Of a DNA stretch of 64,000 nt, positions 1 to 8,843 are shown one piece after another. The notes beneath the pieces were generated by a model. It was not told the DNA's origin. It was given only the letters and a program-made list of their open reading frames with translations, and did not search any database. The first letter of the stretch is position 1; each line of letters begins with the position of its first letter. This DNA comes from Lysinibacillus sp. FSL M8-0337. GTDB taxonomy: Bacteria; Bacillota; Bacilli; Bacillales_A; Planococcaceae. The stretch lies in NCBI RefSeq assembly GCF_038593855.1, contig NZ_CP151996.1, positions 1,860,001-1,924,000 on the forward strand, read 5' to 3'. The position numbers and the translations under genes are program-made.

Positions 1-330
1 TGTACAAATATCTTTGCATAAATAGATCTGTTTCATACCTATTTTTTTTCTCTCATTATAAATGGCTTTACCAATTCCCATAAAATACCTTTGTCTATCG
101 CATAGATGCATTTAGCAACATGTTAATTTCTAGTGTGTTTTGTTACTCTTTTTTTCGACCATCACCTCCATATTTACATAAATACTAGATTAACCCTTAA
201 TTGAGAAATGCACATGCGACATACACCTTTCTTAATTGTAATGTATAACTGGAAGCTTTATAAACGTAAAAAAATTGAGAAACTTACTTCTCTATTAATT
301 ATATATTTTATATTTTTTTCTATAAAATGT

Positions 331-364
331 CTCAATTTAAATAAATTGAGAGTAATTTTTTTTA
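331..364 (+). terminator. Leader hairpin (attenuator or terminator) upstream of the RiPP precursor
   Basis: A near-perfect palindrome (331-350; 9-bp arms CTCAATTTA/TAAATTGAG) is followed by an A/T stretch ending in eight T. It sits only about 30 nt before the precursor start, and no good promoter fits between them, so the precursor message probably passes through it. It could be an attenuator for the operon or the end of an upstream transcript. The rest of 1-396 is very AT-rich and holds no gene I can support; a weak promoter (TTGAGA at 275-280) is possible. Confidence 0.5.
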
Positions 365-396
365 GTGTTATCGTTGAATTAAGGGAGGTGGCTACT

Positions 397-471
397 ATGA
401 CAAAAACTAAAAAAGTATATGTAAAACCTACTGTAAAATCAGCTACAGGTCCGTCTATGCAATGTAACTAA
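397..471 (+). CDS. RiPP precursor peptide, 24 residues, ends Met-Gln-Cys-Asn
   Basis: This is a short Lys-rich peptide of 24 residues. It starts MTKTKKVYVKPTV and ends with a small-residue core, SATGPSMQCN. The ATG at 397 has a strong ribosome-binding site (GGGAGGTG at 383-390); an in-frame extension upstream exists but has no such site and is low-complexity. It lies 70 nt before a radical SAM/SPASM gene with a PqqD-like recognition domain, which is the classic arrangement for ribosomally made, post-translationally modified peptides. The lysine-rich N-terminal half would serve as leader and the Cys-containing tail as the modified part (inference). No homologous precursor family is recognised. 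The single Cys, next to last, is the obvious candidate target. Confidence 0.75.
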   Translation: MTKTKKVYVKPTVKSATGPSMQCN

Positions 472-479
472 TTTAGGTG

Positions 480-512
480 AAGGAATGGGGAAACCCATTC
501 CTTTATTCTTCT
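480..512 (+). terminator. Hairpin between precursor and modification genes
   Basis: A 10-bp perfect stem (AAGGAATGGG/CCCATTCCTT) with a 4-nt loop is followed by a broken T-rich tail. It lies just after the precursor stop. Such hairpins usually let precursor mRNA greatly outnumber enzyme mRNA by partial termination or 3'-end protection. This supports 397-471 being a real, highly expressed gene. Confidence 0.7.
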
Positions 513-541
513 TAAAAAACAAAAGGAGGTTTGATTCATAA

Positions 542-1897
542 GTGACTAATCAAGTTCTTAATTTCGAGTCAATAATCAATAAAATTAAAAGCCTCAAGTT
601 TCGTGAAGATGCAGGAATTCTTTTTGATAATATTACAGGGACAATTTACCGAATCGATAATGAGATTGGTCTATTAATTGTAAAGTTATTGAGAGACAAT
701 CGAACTTTACATCAAGTAGTAGAATATATCGTTGAGGAATATTTAATAGATAAGCAATCATTTGAAGAGGATCTTGAAGAATTTCTATTTAATATAGATA
801 AAGTAAATGAAAATATTTGGGAATGGGATATCGAAAAGAAACATGAAGGTCTACTTGAATTTCCTTTACGTTTAGAAATTGAAGTTACTTCGCTATGTAA
901 TTGGAATTGTGGATTTTGTTACAATGTTTGGAAAATAGACCCTGATTTAAGTGACCAAGAAGTAAAACAAAAGATAAAAGCGTTCCCACAAAAGAACTTA
1001 TCAAAAGAAAGTATCTTTAAGATTTTAGAAGAATGTAGTGAAAACGGTTGCTTCACAGTTCGTTATAGTGGTGGAGAAACTTTATTACATCCGGATATTG
1101 AAGAAATATTAGAATATGGCGGCAGATTGGGTTTATATCAAGTAGTATTTACGAACGGGCATTTCCTTAATGCTGAATATGTCCAAAGATTAAAATCTTA
1201 TAACGTACAAACGGTTTTAATTTCTTTACATGGAGATGAAACAGTTCATAATTTTTTAGCTGGTCATAAAATGGCATATACAAAAGCAATTCAAGCAATT
1301 AAACTGCTCAGTGAATCTGAAATAGAAGTTGTGACTGAACTTACTTTAGTTAAAGATAACTTAAGTAAAACGCTAAGTGTAATTAAAGATGCATATAATA
1401 ATGGCTCTAAAAAATTTAGTGTGATGAGATATGTACCTACAGGGAAAAATGATGAAAAGTATGGGGTACCTATATCTAATATGCTGCCTCTTATGGAGAA
1501 GATTGAAGAATTAATGCAAGAACTACCCGATTTGGTTGTAGGGTGGCCCTGCGGTCAAAGAATGTGTACTTCTTTAAATGACAAGCCGATTGATTCCAAT
1601 GACATTACGATGAAACTTCGTAAAAAACAACTTACTGGACACTGTGAAGCAGGTTTAACTTGGGGAAGTATTTCGTTTACAGGTGAATTAAGACATTGTC
1701 CTCACAGTAATGTTTATTTTGGTAATATTGCTAATTCAACAATTAAAGAGAATTGGGAAATAATGACTAATAAAGTTGCAGAAGTTCTTACACCTCGCTC
1801 TACATGTAATGGCTGTTCATTATTAGATAGTTGTCGTGGAGGTTGTCACTTACCACACTTCTTTAATTCAAATTTATCTAATGCATCATGTAACTAA
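542..1897 (+). CDS. Radical SAM/SPASM peptide maturase with N-terminal PqqD-like RRE
   Basis: The protein has 451 residues. Residues 19-86 look like a PqqD-type RiPP recognition element. The radical SAM core carries the cluster motif C119-x3-C123-x2-C126 within SLCNWNCGFCY. The C-terminal SPASM domain shows all seven expected cysteines: C368, a GX4C at C386, then C422-x2-C425-x5-C431-x3-C435 and C450, enough for two auxiliary Fe-S clusters. Start is GTG at 542 with AAAGGAGG at 522-529. Family knowledge: SPASM enzymes with an RRE install thioether or C-C crosslinks, epimerise, or decarboxylate peptides. The substrate is inferred to be the adjacent 24-mer; the chemistry cannot be told from sequence. 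Confidence 0.93.
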   Translation: MTNQVLNFESIINKIKSLKFREDAGILFDNITGTIYRIDNEIGLLIVKLLRDNRTLHQVVEYIVEEYLIDKQSFEEDLEEFLFNIDKVNENIWEWDIEKKHEGLLEFPLRLEIEVTSLCNWNCGFCYNVWKIDPDLSDQEVKQKIKAFPQKNLSKESIFKILEECSENGCFTVRYSGGETLLHPDIEEILEYGGRLGLYQVVFTNGHFLNAEYVQRLKSYNVQTVLISLHGDETVHNFLAGHKMAYTKAIQAIKLLSESEIEVVTELTLVKDNLSKTLSVIKDAYNNGSKKFSVMRYVPTGKNDEKYGVPISNMLPLMEKIEELMQELPDLVVGWPCGQRMCTSLNDKPIDSNDITMKLRKKQLTGHCEAGLTWGSISFTGELRHCPHSNVYFGNIANSTIKENWEIMTNKVAEVLTPRSTCNGCSLLDSCRGGCHLPHFFNSNLSNASCN

Positions 1898-1925
1898 TTT
1901 TCTATACTTAATGGAGGGATGCTAA

Positions 1926-2987
1926 ATGTTATATTTAATTATTGGTGATAAGCAATTTTCATCTTGGTCAATGAGAGCATCAATTATTTTAAAAGAAAAA
2001 AAGGTTCCATACAAGGAATTAATAGCTGGATTGGATTGGCCTATTAAATTCTCAGAAAATGGTATTATCCCGATAAACCAAAAAGATGAATACGATTTAC
2101 CTAAAGAACCTGCCTCGGGTTGCGGTTGTCAATTAACTCAGCTAATTAAGATGGATCCCACTAATTTAATAAAGGGAAGCATAGTAGAACATCTTCCAAG
2201 AGTACCGATTTTAATTGATACTGATACGAACGTAGTCATTTGTGATGTACTGGCTATATCAGAATATCTTGAAGAAAAATACCCAAGTTATCCAAGTCTT
2301 TTGAGTTCTGATATTAAGAAACGAAGTGATATCCGAGTGTTTAGTAGCCATATTCATGCGGATTTATTACCGCTAATGAGTGGTATCTCATATTCGCATT
2401 CATTTAGAAATCCTGGTGGACATGCTATTGATGAAGAAACTAAAAATCAAATAGAAGAAACCATTACGTTGTTAGAAAAGTCTATCCAAAGAAAGATGAG
2501 TAATAATTGGGAAGGGGATTTCTTATTTGGCGATTTTTCCTTAGCTGATGCTATGTTTGCTCCAATTGCTCAACAATTTAAAGGGTGGGAAATTGAAATA
2601 GAAGATACTGAAACACAAAGATATTTAGAAAATCTATTAAATAGATACTCTATTTTCACTTATTTACAAGATGCTAAAAAGCCGTATGAGCTTTTACATA
2701 GCTCTCCAAAAAATTCATATACTTGGGTTTCTCGTCATTACCGTTATTGGCCAGAAATTGGAATGATTCACAATATTTCTACAAGTGTTTATCATATTTT
2801 AGATGACATTTCTAAATATATGTTTGAATTAGCTTATGAAGGAAAATCAAACGAAGAGATTATTGATCACTTAGTTGAAGCTTATGATGTTGATTATGAT
2901 ATAGCAAAACAAGATGTTTTAGATTTATTCCGACAAATCCATCCAAGTAATATAGTTGCTAATAATTTTTCTGAAATTACTTTATGA
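1926..2987 (+). CDS. Glutathione-transferase-like protein fused to a PqqD-like RRE
   Basis: This 353-residue protein has an N-terminal thioredoxin/GST fold. It opens with a FSSWSMRASIIL helix start, has VPILID, and then CDVLAISEYLEEKYP, the usual glutathione-site region. A GST helical domain follows to about residue 245. An insertion at about residues 45-90 contains SGCGC. The last ~85 residues (about 268-340, RYWPEIGMIHNISTSVYHIL onward) look like a second PqqD/RRE domain. A GST fused to an RRE is not a standard arrangement I know. It suggests thiol chemistry on a leader-bound peptide (inference). The RBS is GGAGGG; the gene lies 28 nt after the maturase and overlaps the MFS gene by 4 nt. 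Confidence 0.82.
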   Translation: MLYLIIGDKQFSSWSMRASIILKEKKVPYKELIAGLDWPIKFSENGIIPINQKDEYDLPKEPASGCGCQLTQLIKMDPTNLIKGSIVEHLPRVPILIDTDTNVVICDVLAISEYLEEKYPSYPSLLSSDIKKRSDIRVFSSHIHADLLPLMSGISYSHSFRNPGGHAIDEETKNQIEETITLLEKSIQRKMSNNWEGDFLFGDFSLADAMFAPIAQQFKGWEIEIEDTETQRYLENLLNRYSIFTYLQDAKKPYELLHSSPKNSYTWVSRHYRYWPEIGMIHNISTSVYHILDDISKYMFELAYEGKSNEEIIDHLVEAYDVDYDIAKQDVLDLFRQIHPSNIVANNFSEITL

Positions 2988-4192
2988 AAAATATCATATT
3001 ACTTATCGCTGAATCATTTCGCATCATAGCTTTCGAAATATTCTCTATTTTAATCCCTTTAATTGGATTGAAGATACTTAATTTGAATAATTTTTCTATT
3101 GGTATATCATTATTTTTATTTTCAATAGGCTATCTAATTTTTAGTTATACAGCAGGAAGAATAGTAGACGCTTATAATAAAAAGAAATTAATTATTTGGA
3201 TATATATTACGCAATCCATTTTATTATGTGTATTTTATATGTACATTGACTATAACTCGTTATTCATTTGGATATATTACCTACTCATTCTAATGTTGGG
3301 ACTGTCTGTTGTTTTTATTGAAACAGCTGTTACAGCTTGGATGCCAGATATATACGCAACCAACAGAATATCCAATGGAGCAGGAATTTTACAAACTGGT
3401 AAATCGATTTCTAACCTCATTGCCCCTACTATCGGAGGGGCATTAATTTCATTATACGGATACAACCATACGGTCGTTTTGCTTATTATGCTGTTGCTAT
3501 TAAATATCCCTCTTACCATTTTATTAAAAAGCGAACATAAGCCCAATAGTCAGAAGAATTATATAAAACCTAACAAGCGTTTTAAAAGGACGTTTAAGTA
3601 TATATTAACTACTCCATCTCTGAAAGCTATTATGCTAACGACTGCTACTATTAATTTAGCATTTTCGATTTATGGTTCATTAATAGTGATATATTTATCA
3701 GCGGATTTTCAATTAAGCGAATATATTATTGGAATTATCTTTTCCATTTCTGGAATAGGGGCACTAATCGGCTCCGTGCTCTCACCTTATTTAATTAAAA
3801 AATTTGGCTCTACTAATGTGATGATTTTTGGACCTCTAATACCAAGTTTTGGATTGCTATTACTTGCTATACCCAATAATCAATACACTGTTTTATTGTT
3901 CTCTCTAGGAATATTCTTTAGCCTGCTATCTAGAAGTTTGGGAAGTGTTGCACGACTTACTGTTCAATCACTAATTATCCCTTCTGAAGAACGTGCAGAA
4001 GTCAATGGTACACTCATGATGTTTACTTGGGGAACAATTCCTATAGGAACTCTCATTGGAAGCTATTTAAGTGTTTATTTAGGTATACAAAAAGTTATGC
4101 TTATAGCAGGTCTTATCTTAGTAATATCTAATATTTATATGATTAAATTACGGGCTTCAAAATATAAAATAACTCAGAGGAATGCGATATGA
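2984..4192 (+). CDS. MFS transporter, probable exporter of the modified peptide or product
   Basis: The protein has 402 residues and about 12 hydrophobic segments. It carries a major-facilitator signature after TM2 (AGRIVDAYNKKKL) and a repeated half in the second bundle (GSVLSPYLIKKFGS). The start ATG overlaps the GST-RRE stop as ATGA, so translation is coupled. It resembles MFS drug/macrolide exporters (MefA/Bcr-like) by eye. Its place inside the RiPP operon suggests export of the mature product or self-protection; substrate unknown. Confidence 0.85.
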   Translation: MKNIILLIAESFRIIAFEIFSILIPLIGLKILNLNNFSIGISLFLFSIGYLIFSYTAGRIVDAYNKKKLIIWIYITQSILLCVFYMYIDYNSLFIWIYYLLILMLGLSVVFIETAVTAWMPDIYATNRISNGAGILQTGKSISNLIAPTIGGALISLYGYNHTVVLLIMLLLLNIPLTILLKSEHKPNSQKNYIKPNKRFKRTFKYILTTPSLKAIMLTTATINLAFSIYGSLIVIYLSADFQLSEYIIGIIFSISGIGALIGSVLSPYLIKKFGSTNVMIFGPLIPSFGLLLLAIPNNQYTVLLFSLGIFFSLLSRSLGSVARLTVQSLIIPSEERAEVNGTLMMFTWGTIPIGTLIGSYLSVYLGIQKVMLIAGLILVISNIYMIKLRASKYKITQRNAI

Positions 4193-5493
4193 AGAAGATT
4201 TTTTGGAATGCTTTTGAAATGAACTGTGTTGGTCATATTAATCATGGTCTTTGGAAAATACCCGGTAATAAAAGGATTAATTATAAAAACTTAAACTATT
4301 GGACGGAGTTAGCTAAAACTTTAGAAAAAGGGAAATTTGATTCTCTTTTTTTAGCTGATGTTGTTGGTGTATATGATGTTTATAAAGGAGGATTTGATAC
4401 CTCTGTAAAAGAAGCAGTACAAATTCCAGCGAATGATCCTCTTATTCCCATATCCGCGATGGCCCATGTCACGACCAATTTATGTTTCGCTGTAACGTTT
4501 TCTACGAGCTATGAGCCACCTTATAGCTTTGCAAGAAGAATGAGTACGTTAGATCATCTGACAGAAGGTAGAATGGCTTGGAATATAGTAACTTCCCATC
4601 TAGATAGTGCTGATAAAAACTTTGAAATAAAACATTTGTTAACTCATGATGAAAAATATGATTTAGCAGATGAATATTTAAATGTATGTTATAAGCTATG
4701 GGAAGAGAGTTGGGAGGATGACGCAGTATCTATAGAAAAGAATATGTATTATGCTGATCCTACAAAAGTTCATAAAATTAACCACAAAGGTAAGTATTTT
4801 GATGTAATTGGACCACATTTATGTGAACCATCTCCTCAAAGAACTCCTGTAATTTATCAGGCTGGCATGTCTGAAAGAGGTCGGGATTTTGCAGCTAAAA
4901 ATGCAGAGTGCATTTTTTTAGGAGGGAAAACGATTGATGATATCACCTATATTATTAATGATATTAGTGAGCGGGCGCTTACTTTCGGCAGATCTTTAAA
5001 AAATATAAAAATGTTTATGGGCTTATGTATTGTTACAGGATTAACAGACGAAGAGATAAACAGTAAAGTGGATTTATATAAATCATTTTGGAGCTTAGAA
5101 GGCAATATGGCTCATTATTGCGGTGGACAAGGTATTGACTTATCTAAATACAGTCAAGATGATAATATAAATGGATTTGCAGTAGGTGAAATAGTAAATA
5201 CATTAAATCGTATCGATGGTAAATGGTTTAAGGTGATTATTGGAAAACCTAAAGAAGTTGCTGATCAAATTCAGCATATTATAGAACAAACGAATATCGA
5301 TGGCTTTAATTTAGTACAATATCATTCACCAGATTCATTCGAAGATTTTATAAAATATATTGTACCCGAGCTACAAAATAGAGGACTATATCAAAAAGAA
5401 TATTCACCAGGAACATATAGAGAAAAACTTTTTAATTTAAAACATAAATATCGTTACAATAAGCCACAAGGGGTTAATAGTAGTCGATTTTAA
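4189..5493 (+). CDS. LLM-class flavin monooxygenase, NtaA/SnaA/DszA type
   Basis: The protein has 434 residues, the usual size for the NtaA/SnaA/DszA branch of luciferase-like FMNH2-dependent monooxygenases. Family features seen include the N-terminal SLFLADVVGVYDVY region, EPPYSFARRMSTLDHLTEGRMAWNIVTS, the FMN-binding PQRTPVIYQAGMSERGRDFAAKNAE segment and a C-terminal DGFNLVQY strand. It overlaps the MFS gene by 4 nt (ATGA) and is the last gene of the operon. Relatives oxidise aminopolycarboxylates, pristinamycin precursors and sulfones. Here it probably performs an oxidation in maturation of the Cys-containing peptide, possibly at sulfur (inference). It would need a flavin reductase from elsewhere. 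Confidence 0.9.
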   Translation: MKKIFWNAFEMNCVGHINHGLWKIPGNKRINYKNLNYWTELAKTLEKGKFDSLFLADVVGVYDVYKGGFDTSVKEAVQIPANDPLIPISAMAHVTTNLCFAVTFSTSYEPPYSFARRMSTLDHLTEGRMAWNIVTSHLDSADKNFEIKHLLTHDEKYDLADEYLNVCYKLWEESWEDDAVSIEKNMYYADPTKVHKINHKGKYFDVIGPHLCEPSPQRTPVIYQAGMSERGRDFAAKNAECIFLGGKTIDDITYIINDISERALTFGRSLKNIKMFMGLCIVTGLTDEEINSKVDLYKSFWSLEGNMAHYCGGQGIDLSKYSQDDNINGFAVGEIVNTLNRIDGKWFKVIIGKPKEVADQIQHIIEQTNIDGFNLVQYHSPDSFEDFIKYIVPELQNRGLYQKEYSPGTYREKLFNLKHKYRYNKPQGVNSSRF

Positions 5494-5873
5494 GTATAAC
5501 GAACTGGCTTAATTGATGAATAAGTTGAAATATTAGATTCTAAGTCTATTTTAACAAAAGTTCAAGAATGTACCAACGATGCATGTTATGCTACAACTTC
5601 AATGTATGAGCCAGCCATAAAAGGGAATGGATTTACGCCAGCAGTACAGACAAATAAAAAGCATCTTCAGTTGAATTGGGGTTTTGATACCTCAACTTCA
5701 ATTTGGGGGTGTTTTTTCTATGGGTACAAAAGATTTAAATCATCGTCTTTTTCGTTATTTCTAATGAAAGAAGATACGCAATGCCCATTTTGATAATTAA
5801 ATCGAAGGGTCAAAGTAAAGCCAAAATGGGCTATCTTTATATGCCTATAAATGGAAATATAAATTTACCTTCA
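5494..5873 (+). other. Intergenic region, no supported gene
   Basis: About 380 nt follow the RiPP operon. An open frame (5602-5793, with an unstarted extension back to about 5536) translates to a Ser/Phe-rich sequence with no family I recognise and no ribosome-binding site. A short hairpin (CCCATTTTG near 5782 pairing with CAAAATGGG near 5821) may end transcription. I read this as decayed or non-coding sequence. Confidence 0.4.
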
Positions 5874-5949
5874 TTGACAAAAGTAACAACTTGTTGTTAA
5901 AATCAAGTTGTTACTTTGACCTCGACAAATTTTTATATAGAAGGTCAAA
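5874..5949 (+). promoter_or_regulatory. Promoter with a perfect 14-bp operator palindrome for opuAC
   Basis: A -35 TTGACA (5874-5879) and a -10 TAAAAT (5898-5903) are spaced 18 bp. A perfect inverted repeat, AAAGTAACAACTTG (5880-5893) and CAAGTTGTTACTTT (5904-5917), brackets the spacer and -10. A second palindrome, TTTGACCT (5915-5922) / AGGTCAAA (5942-5949), follows. The position is ideal for repression by a dimeric regulator such as a GbsR- or MarR-type protein (inference; no such gene is adjacent). Confidence 0.7.
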
Positions 5950-5993
5950 GGTCTAGAGACAAGGAAAGTCTCTTCTAATTAGGGGGATGTAAA

Positions 5994-6902
5994 ATGGTCA
6001 AGTTAAAAACAGTAGGACTAACTTTTGGAATAGCTGTTTCGTTACTATTAGCAGGATGTGGTGATAGCAATCAAAATGATGGAGATGCAACAGGCAAGAA
6101 CGTAAGCATAGGTGAGCAGGTGGATTATAAAATTATAGGGATTGAACCAGGAGCAGGATTGACGGAGCTTTCGGAAAATACGATAGCGGAATATCAAAAT
6201 TTGCAAGGTTGGGAACTGGAGGAAAGTTCAACACCTGGGATGTTAGGTTCATTAGAGCAGGCTATTCGAAATGAAGAGCCTATTATTATTACAGGATGGA
6301 CACCGCATTGGATGTTTTCATCCTACGATTTAAAATTTTTAGAGGACCCCAAAGGGACATTAGGTGGAACGGAAAATATTAATACACTTGTGCGCAAAGA
6401 CTTGGCTAAAGACTTACCCGATGCCTATACATTGCTAGATCAATTCTATTGGGAGCCAGAAGATATGGAAGCTGTAATGTATGAAGCCCAAGCAACTTCT
6501 TTTGAAGAGGCGGCAGAAAAATGGATTGCACAAAACGAAGAGAAGGTAAATGAATGGACAAAAGGGATGACAAAAGTGAAGGGCAAAGAAATCGAATTAG
6601 CATCCACTCCATGGGATTCAGAAAGAGCTTCAAGCAGTGTACTACAGGCAGTATTTGAAGAACTTGGATACACTGTCACAATTACACCTGTTGATCCTGC
6701 CATCATGTTTCAAGCAATCGCATCAGGAGTAGTCGATGCAACTGTCGCTGCTTGGTTACCAACAACACATAGCTCCTTTTATGCAAAATACAAAGAGGAC
6801 TTTGTTGATTTAGGAGAGAATTTAACAGGGACAAAAAATGGATTTGTTGTCCCTGCATATATGGACATCGATTCCATTGAGGATTTACAACCAAAACAAT
6901 AG
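5994..6902 (+). CDS. opuAC: OpuAC-type glycine betaine-binding lipoprotein
   Basis: The protein has 302 residues with a lipoprotein signal (LLLAGC, lipid Cys22). It aligns by memory along the full length of Bacillus OpuAC: YKIIGIEPGAG, the aromatic betaine-box region PIIITGWTPHWMF, then the second lobe ELASTPWDSERASS and a C-terminal PAYMDIDSIEDL. It would capture betaine outside the cell for an ABC importer. No OpuAA/OpuAB genes are adjacent, so it is an orphan here and must work with a permease encoded elsewhere. RBS AGGGGG lies before the ATG at 5994. It has its own promoter with operator and its own terminator. Confidence 0.93.
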   Translation: MVKLKTVGLTFGIAVSLLLAGCGDSNQNDGDATGKNVSIGEQVDYKIIGIEPGAGLTELSENTIAEYQNLQGWELEESSTPGMLGSLEQAIRNEEPIIITGWTPHWMFSSYDLKFLEDPKGTLGGTENINTLVRKDLAKDLPDAYTLLDQFYWEPEDMEAVMYEAQATSFEEAAEKWIAQNEEKVNEWTKGMTKVKGKEIELASTPWDSERASSSVLQAVFEELGYTVTITPVDPAIMFQAIASGVVDATVAAWLPTTHSSFYAKYKEDFVDLGENLTGTKNGFVVPAYMDIDSIEDLQPKQ

Positions 6903-6920
6903 GTTAAGAGATAACAAGGG

Positions 6921-6952
6921 GAATTTCCTAATAGTTAGGAAATTCTTTTTTT
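6921..6952 (+). terminator. Terminator of opuAC
   Basis: The stem GAATTTCCTAA/TTAGGAAATTC has a 3-nt loop and is followed by seven T. Confidence 0.92.
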
Positions 6953-7077
6953 GTTAAAGTGGAAGTAAAAAGGGATTCATTACAAGCGTGTCGAAATAGG
7001 ATGAATTGTATTCTATGCAACTCACTATAATGAAGACTAAATAAGCCAGTTTTGAGCAAATAGAAGGAGTCAAAGAG

Positions 7078-7554
7078 ATGACGTTATATTCCGTTCTAGT
7101 AGCAGATAGCAAATTACAAACCGTTGATTGTACAGGAATTACTGAAATTACTGTAAGAGAATTAAAAAAATTACATCCGATAACAGGGGATACGCCAGAA
7201 CAGCCTTGGCACTCGATGGATGATGACGCACGGATTGTCTATGCGCCAGATGAATCAGCTTTCGGTCAATTGCATATTTTCGAATGGAATAATCCACCGT
7301 ATGATTTAGCGCTTTATAATGAAAAAAATTATGTATATGGTATTGAGGGCAATTGGGGTCTGCAATTTTTAGATGATTTTTTAAGCTATTTAAAGGAACA
7401 TATAAAACCGGAGCAAAATGTTGATTTAATTAGGTTTTGGGCAGGAGAATATGACCGAAAATTAAAAAGTCGTCGTATCAATATTGCCGAAATCGAATGC
7501 CATCACCTTGAAAGCTTACAGAATGAACAGTACATACGTGTCGCTTTTGTGTAA
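7078..7554 (+). CDS. Hypothetical protein, 158 residues
   Basis: This is a soluble acidic protein with no signal or membrane segment. It contains HIFEWNNPPYDLALY and WGLQFLDDFLSYLKEH and ends in an SRRINIAEIECHHLESL strand-helix pattern. It reads like the small uncharacterised Bacillus proteins of no assigned function; I cannot name a family. RBS AGAAGGAG lies before the ATG at 7078. It is monocistronic, between opuAC and paiA. Confidence 0.75.
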   Translation: MTLYSVLVADSKLQTVDCTGITEITVRELKKLHPITGDTPEQPWHSMDDDARIVYAPDESAFGQLHIFEWNNPPYDLALYNEKNYVYGIEGNWGLQFLDDFLSYLKEHIKPEQNVDLIRFWAGEYDRKLKSRRINIAEIECHHLESLQNEQYIRVAFV

Positions 7555-7622
7555 CGAACAGCATGTGAAAAATTTTTCTTTTAGAAAGTTGGATTTTGGT
7601 ATTTTCATTAGGGGAGATTCTC

Positions 7623-7667
7623 ATGATTTATCAAGGAAATAAGATTTATAAAGGGGCTATATATTAA
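7623..7667 (+). CDS. Possible 14-codon leader ORF before paiA
   Basis: ATG at 7623 has AGGGGAGA upstream and encodes 14 residues (MIYQGNKIYKGAIY). Its stop codon directly abuts the paiA ATG at 7668. This would couple paiA translation to a leader peptide. It is too short to judge by composition. Confidence 0.35.
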   Translation: MIYQGNKIYKGAIY

Positions 7668-8186
<519 letters not shown>

Positions 8187-8205
8187 ATTGGAAAGGCGGA
8201 CGATT

Positions 8206-8823
8206 ATGTATATACCTAAATACTATAAAGTGACAGATGTTCATGAAATTGAAGAATTTATTCAAATGAACGCTTTTGCTACACTTGTCACAACAAAACA
8301 AGGCACACCAATTGCCACTCACTTACCGTTAATGTTACATAAAAAAGGCGATGATACGTATCTTACTGGCCATATGGCATATGGAAACCCACAGTGGAGA
8401 ACATTTGCATCTTGTGGGGATGTGCTCGTGATGTTTCAAGGGCCACATGCGTATATTTCTTCTTCCTGGTATTCGCACGAAAATGTTCCAACGTGGAATT
8501 ATCAGGCGGTCCATATTTATGGCAAAGCAACACTTTTAGATAAAGATGAAGTAAGCGAAGACTTAACATCGCTGTTAGAAAAATATGAGAAGCATAGAGA
8601 GCAACCTGTTTTATGGGAAAACCTTTCACCAGAGCTATTAGAAAAAGAAATGAAAGGTATTGTTGGATTTCAAATAAAGATTAGTGATATACAGGCTGCC
8701 TATAAATTAAGTCAAAACCGTAACGAAGCAGACTATGAAAATATTATTGCACAATTGAATAATGAAGCAACACCAAATTCAAAACAAATAGCAGAACAAA
8801 TGGCAATGCGATGTAAAAAATAA
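8206..8823 (+). CDS. paiB: PaiB-type FMN-binding negative transcriptional regulator
   Basis: From the ATG at 8206 the protein has 205 residues, and it matches B. subtilis PaiB throughout (MYIPKYY, HLPLMLHKK, TGHMAYGNPQWRTF, YISSSWYSHENVPTWNYQAVH, GIVGFQIKI, YKLSQNRNE). The fold is a split-barrel FMN-binding-like domain. RBS AAAGGCGG precedes 8206; a TTG at 8188 overlaps that region and is less likely. It is co-transcribed with paiA. Confidence 0.95.
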   Translation: MYIPKYYKVTDVHEIEEFIQMNAFATLVTTKQGTPIATHLPLMLHKKGDDTYLTGHMAYGNPQWRTFASCGDVLVMFQGPHAYISSSWYSHENVPTWNYQAVHIYGKATLLDKDEVSEDLTSLLEKYEKHREQPVLWENLSPELLEKEMKGIVGFQIKISDIQAAYKLSQNRNEADYENIIAQLNNEATPNSKQIAEQMAMRCKK

Positions 8824-8843
8824 CGAGAGGCATCTTTTTAATT

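Noticed and set aside
208..396. N-terminal extension of the RiPP precursor to 87 residues
   Set aside because: The extension is low-complexity AT-rich sequence that spans a hairpin and lacks an RBS; the internal ATG at 397 has GGGAGGTG.
1888..1897. Radical SAM enzyme and precursor both end in Cys-Asn
   Set aside because: The enzyme's Cys450 is the seventh cysteine expected in a SPASM domain, so the shared ending is probably chance.
5602..5793. 63-codon frame after the RiPP operon as a gene
   Set aside because: No RBS, no family, Ser/Phe-rich composition unlike the neighbours.
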